Assembly: GCF_013369335.1 (NCBI RefSeq)
Contig: NZ_SZQJ01000008.1
Coordinates: 1 to 64,000, forward strand
Direction of reading: 5' to 3'
DNA from: Vibrio sp. JPW-9-11-11
GTDB taxonomy: Bacteria > Pseudomonadota > Gammaproteobacteria > Enterobacterales > Vibrionaceae
Length of the DNA: 64,000 nucleotides
Shown piece after piece: positions 57,445 through 64,000 of this stretch; the first letter of the stretch is position 1, and every line of letters starts with the position of its first letter. The position numbers were made by a program, and so were the translations under genes. The notes beneath the pieces are model-generated. The model did not search any database. It was not told the origin of the DNA and worked only from the letters and a program-made list of their open reading frames with translations.

Positions 57445-57548
57445 TGTCATCCCCGAGAGGAAGGTACGGCCGAGTTGGGGATCTCTTCTAGCGAGTAGAT
57501 AACTTTTTCAGATTCCTACTCGCTCCTTCGTCACTCTATGGAATGACA
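57445..57548. repeat. Palindromic MITE-like intergenic element
   Basis: A roughly 104-bp element with related inverted ends, TGTCATCCCCGAGAG and CTCTATGGAATGACA (12 of 15 positions complementary), and an inner inverted repeat AGCGAGTAG (57490-57498) / CTACTCGCT (57516-57524). Elements with TGTCATTCC-type ends and a CTACTCGCT core are, to my knowledge, dispersed in vibrio genomes. No coding capacity is seen. Confidence 0.6.
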
Positions 57549-57561
57549 ACTTGACCTCCTC

Positions 57562-57634
57562 TCGAAGAAGGAAGTCCGCTCTCGGTTCTAGAAGCGTAGC
57601 TTTCTAAAAGCTCGAAAGACGAAATCCTTCTCGA
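57562..57634. repeat. Second nested inverted repeat next to the palindromic element
   Basis: TCGAAGAAGGA (57562-57572) and TCCTTCTCGA (57625-57634) are imperfect inverted repeats. They surround an inner hairpin TAGAAGC-gta-GCTTTCTA (57589-57606). It lies just downstream of tldD and might serve as its transcript end, although no clean U-tract is present. Confidence 0.5.
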
Positions 57635-57651
57635 AACAAAGCCTTGTTCGC

Positions 57652-59097
57652 TTACTCCGTACCACCGACAGTAATGGAGTCAAGTTTCAGCGTTGGCTGA
57701 CCCACACCGACGGGCACACTCTGGCCGGCTTTACCGCACACACCCACTCCACGGTCGATGCTTAAGTCATTACCGACCATTGAGACTTGCTGCATTGCTT
57801 CGATACCGGAGCCAATTAAGGTCGCCCCTTTCACCGGACGAGTCACCTTACCATCTTCAATTAAATAAGCTTCAGATGCAGAGAAAACAAATTTTCCTGA
57901 CGTAATATCCACCTGACCGCCGCCAAAGTTAGGCGCATAGAGGCCCTTTTTCACCGTCGAGATGATCTCTTCTGGTGTGTGCTGGCCCGGCAACATATAA
58001 GTATTAGTCATGCGTGGCATAGGTAAATGAGCATAAGACTCACGGCGTCCATTGCCCGTAGGTTGGGCTCCCATAAGGCGCGCATTGAGCTTGTCTTGCA
58101 TATAGCCTTTCAAAACTCCGTTTTCAATCAGGGTGTTGTATTGACCATTTACCCCCTCGTCGTCAACGTTCAGTGAGCCGCGTAAGTCTTTTAATGTACC
58201 ATCGTCGACGATAGTACATAAATCTGATGTAACCTTTTGACCGACTTTACCACTGAATACTGATGATTCTTTGCGGTTGAAATCGCCTTCAAGCCCATGA
58301 CCGACAGCTTCATGTAGCAGCACCCCTGGCCAACCAGAGCCGAGTACCACTGGCATCGTTCCTGCGGGGGCCGCATCTGCTTCGAGGTTGACCAGCGCCA
58401 TACGAATCGCTTCATCAGCGAAGTGATACGCCACTTTGCATCCTTCACTTTCACTGAGGAAAAAATCGTAATCAAAACGACCACCACCGCCGGCGCTACC
58501 ACGTTCACGGCGCTCACCTTGCTGCGCCAATACACTGATCGACAAACGAACCAGCGGACGAATATCCCCGGCATACGTGCCATCAGTAGCGGCAACTAAC
58601 ATTTGCTCGTGTACACCACTTAGGCTAATCGATACTTCTTTGATCAGTGGTTCTTTGGTGCGAATATACGCGTCCAACTCTTTAAGCAACTGCGTTTTTT
58701 GTTCTTTTTTCCAGCTCTCTAACGGATTGACCGCAGCATAGTAGTGTTGGTTCTCACTGCGCTTGAATGCTTGAACGCGGCCATTTTGCCCTTGTTGAGC
58801 GATGCCTCGTGCCGCGTAAGCACTTTGTTTAAGGCCTTCGAGCTGGATTTGATCAGAATACGCAAAACCCGTTTTTTCACCCGTTACTGCGCGAACACCC
58901 ACACCACAATCAATATTGAATGACCCGTCTTTGATAATACTGTCTTCCAAAACCAGTGACTCATGCCAGCTAGATTGAAAATAAATATCCGCATAATCGA
59001 TTTGACGAGTGGCAATGCTGGCTAAGGTGTCAGCAATTTCTTGTTCCCCTAGGCCCGCGGGTGTTAACAAGGCATCTTCTACTTGGTTGATTGTCAT
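57652..59097 (-). CDS. tldD: Metalloprotease TldD
   Basis: Catalytic partner of TldE (PmbA) in a heterodimeric zinc protease that matures modified peptides and degrades unfolded peptides and, in E. coli, CcdA. The 481 residues match E. coli TldD. The metal site is [11 protein letters not shown] near 261-271. The C-terminal [19 protein letters not shown] contains the conserved Cys zinc ligand. It is the last gene of the rng-yhdP-nit-tldD operon, 10 bp after nit. Confidence 0.97.
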   Translation of the reverse strand: MTINQVEDALLTPAGLGEQEIADTLASIATRQIDYADIYFQSSWHESLVLEDSIIKDGSFNIDCGVGVRAVTGEKTGFAYSDQIQLEGLKQSAYAARGIAQQGQNGRVQAFKRSENQHYYAAVNPLESWKKEQKTQLLKELDAYIRTKEPLIKEVSISLSGVHEQMLVAATDGTYAGDIRPLVRLSISVLAQQGERRERGSAGGGGRFDYDFFLSESEGCKVAYHFADEAIRMALVNLEADAAPAGTMPVVLGSGWPGVLLHEAVGHGLEGDFNRKESSVFSGKVGQKVTSDLCTIVDDGTLKDLRGSLNVDDEGVNGQYNTLIENGVLKGYMQDKLNARLMGAQPTGNGRRESYAHLPMPRMTNTYMLPGQHTPEEIISTVKKGLYAPNFGGGQVDITSGKFVFSASEAYLIEDGKVTRPVKGATLIGSGIEAMQQVSMVGNDLSIDRGVGVCGKAGQSVPVGVGQPTLKLDSITVGGTE

Positions 59098-59107
59098 ATA
59101 TGTGCTC

Positions 59108-59929
59108 TTAATTTTCTTGTAACTGGTGACTGAATCGCGCGTGCTGTTGAACCGGCATCGCCACTCTCAACTCTTCTACTTGATTCAGATCGATATCGAC
59201 CAATAAATTGCCGACCTCATTTGTCAAAGCTGCAACCACTTCACCCCAAGGCGAAATGACCATTGAATGCCCCCACGTTTCTCTTCCACATGGGTGAGTC
59301 CCCACTTGATTGACCGCAATAACCCAAGCTTGTGTCTCGATGGCTCGAGCGCTGAGCAGAGTTTGCCAATGGGCTCGGCCGGTTACTGCGGTAAAGGCAG
59401 CAGGCACAACGATGATATTCGCACCTCGTTGTGCTAACTCACTATATAGTGTAGGAAAGCGTACATCATAGCAGATCGTTAAACCAAGATGAGCGAAAGG
59501 GGCACGATAAGTGACCACTTGATTGCCCGGGGTAAAGGTCTCTGACTCACGATAGCGCTGATGACTATCGGCGACATCGACATCGAACATGTGCAATTTA
59601 TCATAGTGACACACTGGCTCACCTTGTGGGGAAAAAAGCAGGCTAGTCGTTGTGACGCCCTCGGCACGGCGAATCGGCATACTGCCGACTAACAACCACA
59701 CATGATGCTGTTTAGCCATCTCAGATAAAGCTCGCTGGAGTGGGCCATGATAGAGTGTTTCGGCAAGGCTATGGTAGTCGTGACGTCCACCAAAAACCAA
59801 AGCGTTTTCCGGCGTCACGACCAGTTTCACCTGCTGCGCAGCCAGGGCAGCCACTTGTTGACCAATATGGGCCAAGTTTCGTTGCGGATCTGGCCCTGAC
59901 GTCATCTGTATCAAACCCACTTTTTCCAT
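59108..59929 (-). CDS. Carbon-nitrogen hydrolase (nitrilase superfamily, Nit-type)
   Basis: A 273-residue amidase of the nitrilase fold. The catalytic Glu-Lys-Cys triad is visible in [12 protein letters not shown] (Glu near 41), [11 protein letters not shown] (Lys near 111) and [10 protein letters not shown] (Cys near 154). Close relatives such as Nit1/NitA remove deaminated glutathione, and YafV-type enzymes act as omega-amidases. Its place between yhdP and tldD favours the Nit1-like group, but the substrate is inferred. Confidence 0.92.
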   Translation of the reverse strand: MEKVGLIQMTSGPDPQRNLAHIGQQVAALAAQQVKLVVTPENALVFGGRHDYHSLAETLYHGPLQRALSEMAKQHHVWLLVGSMPIRRAEGVTTTSLLFSPQGEPVCHYDKLHMFDVDVADSHQRYRESETFTPGNQVVTYRAPFAHLGLTICYDVRFPTLYSELAQRGANIIVVPAAFTAVTGRAHWQTLLSARAIETQAWVIAVNQVGTHPCGRETWGHSMVISPWGEVVAALTNEVGNLLVDIDLNQVEELRVAMPVQQHARFSHQLQEN

Positions 59930-59940
59930 GTGTGCTTCCC

Positions 59941-62900
59941 TTATTTCGCCGCTTCACGAAGCTTATCAGGTAACTTAAATTCCCCTCGACTCCGTGATAG
60001 TTCTTTCACCACTGGGTCGTCCAATGGCCCTTTGACTTCGTAGTTTACCTGAGTAAAAACTTCGACCACAGGCGAGATAACCGTGGTAATCGCCAACACA
60101 TAGAGTGCGGTTTGTGGTGTCACCGCAAACGCTGTCAGAACAGGGATCCCAGAGGTGATATCTGGAGTAAAGCTCACTTCCGCATCCACAGTGCGAGTAT
60201 TGAGGTTAGCTAAGCCTTTAATTAGCATCTCACCCGCGACCGCATCCATTTGGATGTCATTGGTGAGAAAAACACCATTACGAATGGATCCACTACCGGT
60301 AATTGAGTTAAACGCCATCCCTTTATCAAACACATCACTAAAATCGAGCTGCATTTTACGGATGATAGAATCAAGGCTGAATAAGCCCAACAGACGCGCT
60401 GCGCCACTGACGTCGGAGATGACGCCTTTACCGAGCTTGGTCGAGACTTCTCCCGACAAGGTATCAATTCGACCACGCCATGGCGAGCCATCCCAATCAA
60501 CTTGAGCTTGAATATCAAAAGGAGCGCGTTGAATTCCCGTAGTGATGCCAAAGCGCTCCATCACATCGCTGTTGTTCTCACCCGACATACTGATATCAAA
60601 CTGAGTGTGGCTCTGGGTATCGTCCAGCAACCACCAGCCAGTAATGTCGACCTGGTTAGTTCCACTCTCAAAAGTCAGTTTTTTCCACTCTAGTTTATCG
60701 CCCTGACGCTGCAAATCGAGATGCGCTTTGCCCACTCGATACCCCTGCAACCAAAAGTCATCGATCGCCAAGGTAATATTGGGCAGTTGTTGATGAAACT
60801 CACGTTCAAACGCGCTGATTAACGGCTGCGGTTGTGGACTATCTTCAAACAATTTAGGTTGTGTTGTCTCGGCGTCAAGCCCTGGCACATAGACATGTAA
60901 TCGCTGCAAAGCCACCGATAAATCATAAGGTTCTAGATAGCTGGCTTCGCCTTTCGCTTCTTGACTATCTAAGCTTATATACCAACCTAACCCTTTGCGT
61001 TTAGCTGTAAAATCAACATCGTTCCAATCGATTCCAGCTAAACGCAGCTCTGTTGCATCAATATCAACCCGCTCTGGTAACGGAACCTGTGGTGTCTTCA
61101 TTGTCGCCAACACCGCTTTCGAAGGGCCTTGATCGACAGTTAGCATCTCAATCCAATCATCTAGGTCGACACGATTGAGCCTCACTTGAGCATGATGACC
61201 CGCAACAGGGCTGATCTTAAAACTGCCTTTACCGACGACCAAGTTAGTGTCGGTAAGCACAGGGACGTCAGGCCGAATATCGATTTCAGCCTGATACTTG
61301 AAGCTCGGCAATTGAACTCGCGCAGTGATGGTCTCTTGGTTACCAGAGGCTTGTAAGCGCCCTTTGCCAGCCACCCCAGATGGTTTCAAAAACGGCGCTG
61401 GTAAGTGACTACTTACAAACTTTAAGTCGGCTTCAGTATCGATCTGATAAGTAAAGCCAACATCATTGAGTTGGATGTCGACATCCATACGCCATGGCGC
61501 GTGACCGTCCAGCGGTCCCAGCCAGCGTTGGCCCAAATAAGGAGTGAGCGGTTTAATATCCCAGTCCCCGACGACATCGATCGCCACGCCGTAACCCTGG
61601 GCAATATTTTCACCACTAAAATCTATCGACACCGGTTGTCGAAGTAGTTTCGCTTCCAACCCCGCCGCACTGACCACGTCATTATCAAACTCAACACGCC
61701 CAGAGACGGTCTCTAATGTCATCGGAGGAGACTCGATAGTCACGTGATTGCGGTTCAGTTCGGCATAGCCCCAAGCACGCGCTTCTCTGTCCCGATGAAA
61801 CGGTATATTGAGCCGAAAGCTAGACTCGACTGGCCCATCGACTTGAACAGCTGTCAGTGCCGCGCCCACGGAATCGACCAAGGGAGAAGCCGTCATATAA
61901 TCACGCACCGCGTTTCCTTGCGCCACGGCTTGGGCTTCAATCTCGATATGACCACCTTCTGCCAACGCTGGGATTCGTCCAGTAATCCGCTTGGCAGTCA
62001 CATCCATTAACGTGGCACTGTGGGAGTCAAGGTACATCGCATCGTTCTGGAACAACAAATCGAGCTGTAAATCAGTGATCGGTGGCCACGCCGTGTCAAA
62101 ACTGAACTTGGCCTGTTTCAGCCCTACCCAAGCTTGGAACATGCCATCATTGCGCTGGTAGGGAAAATCGGCCAATTCCCCGTACCACAGGAGTTTAGCC
62201 GTGTTCACTTTACCGGCTTGAATCGCCGTGCTTAAGTAATCGGTCAGCTCACGCCCCAGCGCGAGTGTCGGTAAGTAACGCCAAGTTTCCCCTGCGTTAT
62301 ACAAATCAGCTTCTGCATAGAAAGATAGAAATGGACTCTGGCCTTGCGGGAAGTCCAAGCGAAACGCTCCCAACACCTGTAAGTCAGGGGTCGCCGCTGT
62401 CACTTTATCAGCCCATAGCGACCAGCCATCCTCACCCCGTTGCCAAACGATATCGACTTGGCCTTGCTTGATGTTCAATGGCGCTTGAAACACCTCACCA
62501 TACGGCAACACATCGTCAATCAAGGTCACTTGAGCATGGGCTTGATTGAGGCTGCCTACAATCGTCGCTGACAACTGATGAACTTCTGGCAGTAGCGCCC
62601 ATTGTGCCATACTGCCTTGAGTTAACTGCCCAGAGTAACGCAGATTCTCCCAGCCCCCTTCGGCGGCAATGCGGATATCTTCAACCCTTCCCCCCAGAGA
62701 CAAGGTATCGAGCAGTTGACTCGTGGCGTTCGACTCCGGCACGAGTTTCGCCAGCGGCGTCAGCGATGCAATGTCAAGCTGAGAGACGTTAGCTCGCCAA
62801 GCTCCGGGCTGCCAATCGAAGGCTACATCCAATTCTGGCCAAGCTTGGTCATCGGTGAAAACATTGAGTGAGTAAGCATTCACTTGCCAACCATTATCCC

Positions 62901-63810
62901 TTGGCTCTAACTCGATCACCCCCGACTCGAGTAACAACTCATGACGCTTGCCTTCTTGCCAAATAAGTTCTGATGGCTGAAGTTCGACATAAGCACTCAC
63001 CGGGTTGTTCCGATCCAGAGTCAGCCAACTACTGAAACTCACCTGGCCCTTTTCGACCCCCATTTCGGTTTTGAAGTACTTGGTCAGCCATGGAGTGAGC
63101 AGAACATTCTGCGCCGAAAGATAAAACTCACCGCTCACTTCTTGCAGCGAGCCGTGATCGACAAAGTTAGCTTTGATCTCAGCCGAATTAACATGACTAT
63201 CGGCTAAATTGACCTCACCATCAGCAATGTGATGACGGCCATCGTTTTGCCACTGTAAACGCGTGATTTCCAAATCACGCGGTGTACCATCGACACCAAG
63301 AAAGTGAATTTGTGACTGCTTAAGAGAAAATCGGTCTAATTGACGCAGCAGTAGTTGGTCCAGTTGCTCGACAACGGTTTTTTGCTCTCCTTGAGGATTG
63401 AGCTCGGGGGTTGAACTATCTTGAGTCCATTCAATGGAGCTGATGTCCAACTTGAGTTGATGAATACTCAAATCAGCCACCACAGGTTGGCGCTCGATCA
63501 AGGATTGAAAAAGATCCAGTTCGATCTCGACATTGTTGGCTGAGAAATGAATACCACTGCTTTCAGGCGTGTCTGCGGTGACGCCTCGCAACGATAACGA
63601 TGGATGAGTGTTGCGCCAAAAGCCATGAATATCAGAGATCTGAAACTCAAGCCCGGAGCTTTGGTTCACCCAGGCCTGAATCTGCGGTTGAAAGTGGTTG
63701 AGCTGTGGCAGAGCAATACGCAACCCAGTAACGGTCATGGCCAATAAGACCAACACCGTTACCAGCAACCCAAGACACCATCGCGTTAAGCGAGTCACAG
63801 TAGAGTTCAC
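59941..63810 (-). CDS. yhdP: YhdP family AsmA-like protein
   Basis: A 1289-residue envelope protein with an N-terminal inner-membrane segment at about 10-32 and a very long beta-rich periplasmic part. It contains the DUF3971 region and a C-terminal AsmA-like domain (VAGEMLIKGLANLNTRTVDAEV). In E. coli, YhdP works with TamB and YdbH in phospholipid movement to the outer membrane, probably as a hydrophobic groove bridge. The length is close to E. coli YhdP (1266). It begins 9 bp after rng and is followed 11 bp later by nit. Confidence 0.95.
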   Translation of the reverse strand: MNSTVTRLTRWCLGLLVTVLVLLAMTVTGLRIALPQLNHFQPQIQAWVNQSSGLEFQISDIHGFWRNTHPSLSLRGVTADTPESSGIHFSANNVEIELDLFQSLIERQPVVADLSIHQLKLDISSIEWTQDSSTPELNPQGEQKTVVEQLDQLLLRQLDRFSLKQSQIHFLGVDGTPRDLEITRLQWQNDGRHHIADGEVNLADSHVNSAEIKANFVDHGSLQEVSGEFYLSAQNVLLTPWLTKYFKTEMGVEKGQVSFSSWLTLDRNNPVSAYVELQPSELIWQEGKRHELLLESGVIELEPRDNGWQVNAYSLNVFTDDQAWPELDVAFDWQPGAWRANVSQLDIASLTPLAKLVPESNATSQLLDTLSLGGRVEDIRIAAEGGWENLRYSGQLTQGSMAQWALLPEVHQLSATIVGSLNQAHAQVTLIDDVLPYGEVFQAPLNIKQGQVDIVWQRGEDGWSLWADKVTAATPDLQVLGAFRLDFPQGQSPFLSFYAEADLYNAGETWRYLPTLALGRELTDYLSTAIQAGKVNTAKLLWYGELADFPYQRNDGMFQAWVGLKQAKFSFDTAWPPITDLQLDLLFQNDAMYLDSHSATLMDVTAKRITGRIPALAEGGHIEIEAQAVAQGNAVRDYMTASPLVDSVGAALTAVQVDGPVESSFRLNIPFHRDREARAWGYAELNRNHVTIESPPMTLETVSGRVEFDNDVVSAAGLEAKLLRQPVSIDFSGENIAQGYGVAIDVVGDWDIKPLTPYLGQRWLGPLDGHAPWRMDVDIQLNDVGFTYQIDTEADLKFVSSHLPAPFLKPSGVAGKGRLQASGNQETITARVQLPSFKYQAEIDIRPDVPVLTDTNLVVGKGSFKISPVAGHHAQVRLNRVDLDDWIEMLTVDQGPSKAVLATMKTPQVPLPERVDIDATELRLAGIDWNDVDFTAKRKGLGWYISLDSQEAKGEASYLEPYDLSVALQRLHVYVPGLDAETTQPKLFEDSPQPQPLISAFEREFHQQLPNITLAIDDFWLQGYRVGKAHLDLQRQGDKLEWKKLTFESGTNQVDITGWWLLDDTQSHTQFDISMSGENNSDVMERFGITTGIQRAPFDIQAQVDWDGSPWRGRIDTLSGEVSTKLGKGVISDVSGAARLLGLFSLDSIIRKMQLDFSDVFDKGMAFNSITGSGSIRNGVFLTNDIQMDAVAGEMLIKGLANLNTRTVDAEVSFTPDITSGIPVLTAFAVTPQTALYVLAITTVISPVVEVFTQVNYEVKGPLDDPVVKELSRSRGEFKLPDKLREAAK

Positions 63811-63819
63811 GACACGCCT

Positions 63820-64000
63820 TTACATCATCACAACGTCAAATTGCTCTTGAATGTACAAAGGTTCCGCTTGAATCTTCACTTGCTTACTAATAAACACCTC
63901 CAACTCGGCAAGGGCGTGAGATTCATCTCCTTGCAAAGTTTCTGCCACTGCAGGCGAAGCGTAGACGACAAACTTATCGGCGTCGTAAGCTCGATTCACT
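63820..64000 (-). CDS. rng: Ribonuclease G, C-terminal part (gene continues beyond the window)
   Basis: The last 59 codons of a leftward gene cut by the window edge. The visible sequence contains FVVYASPAVAETLQGDESH and ends IQEQFDVVMM, closely resembling the C-terminus of E. coli RNase G. RNase G is an endonuclease that matures the 5' end of 16S rRNA and degrades certain mRNAs. It is the first visible gene of the rng-yhdP-nit-tldD operon, which normally follows mreBCD and maf. Confidence 0.92.
   Translation of the reverse strand, partial: VNRAYDADKFVVYASPAVAETLQGDESHALAELEVFISKQVKIQAEPLYIQEQFDVVMM

Noticed and set aside
57445..57634. Insertion sequence remnant
   Set aside because: No transposase fragment is present; the palindromic structure fits a short non-coding dispersed repeat better.

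Overview
This window reads as a chromosomal segment of a Vibrio species (Gammaproteobacteria, Vibrionales). Protein sequences, gene order (recA-recX-alaS-aspartokinase-csrA-tRNA-Ser/tRNA-Arg; gshA-luxS; oadGAB; rng-yhdP-nit-tldD; argF beside pyrLBI) and regulatory signals (LexA, OxyR and ArgR-like sites) all fit that genus. I cannot name the species. There is no prophage, integron, CRISPR array, plasmid gene or insertion sequence. Almost everything is core genome with dense, mostly leftward operons.

Layout. 1-300: promoters and leader of an rRNA operon running left out of the window. 0.4-9 kb: an HD-GYP phosphodiesterase, a VOC protein, the peroxide-defence pair ahpC/ahpF behind an OxyR-type site, a membrane protein, tRNA-Leu(CAA), an RDD protein, luxS and gshA. 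8.7-16.5 kb: an M16 peptidase operon and the Na+-pumping oxaloacetate decarboxylase operon oadGAB with a foldable leader. 16.8-24.5 kb: a tandem array of three tRNA-Arg(ACG)/tRNA-Ser(GCU) pairs, csrA, aspartokinase, alaS, recX, recA with a LexA box inside its promoter, and pncC. 24.5-31 kb: a membrane PAS-GGDEF diguanylate cyclase, mutS, lptG and lptF. 31-43.7 kb: pepA, holC, valS, a periplasmic binding protein, a 2-hydroxyacid dehydrogenase, rluA, rapA and a PIN-PhoH protein. 43.8-49.1 kb: argF, the attenuator-controlled pyrL-pyrB-pyrI operon, ridA, a small unknown protein, mdh and argR. 49.1-55.6 kb: a TAXI-type TRAP transporter (binding protein, fused permease with a PDZ-like tail, universal stress protein), a tandem DUF2061 membrane protein, an orphan GH2-type beta-sandwich protein and rraB. 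56.1 kb to the end: arcA (arginine deiminase), two palindromic intergenic elements, then tldD, nit, yhdP and the 3' end of rng.

Themes. Arginine and carbamoyl phosphate form the clearest thread: argF and pyrBI both consume carbamoyl phosphate, argR encodes the regulator, and arcA degrades arginine. argR and arcA share an identical 12-bp palindrome upstream, and argF has a textbook ARG box next to its ribosome binding site. c-di-GMP enzymes of both polarities (HD-GYP and GGDEF with an intact I-site) are present. I found no convincingly new multi-gene system. The best leads are the structured oadGAB and aspartokinase leaders, the TRAP/stress-protein/DUF2061 neighbourhood, the orphan GH2-like protein, the divergent pyrL leader and the palindromic elements after arcA.
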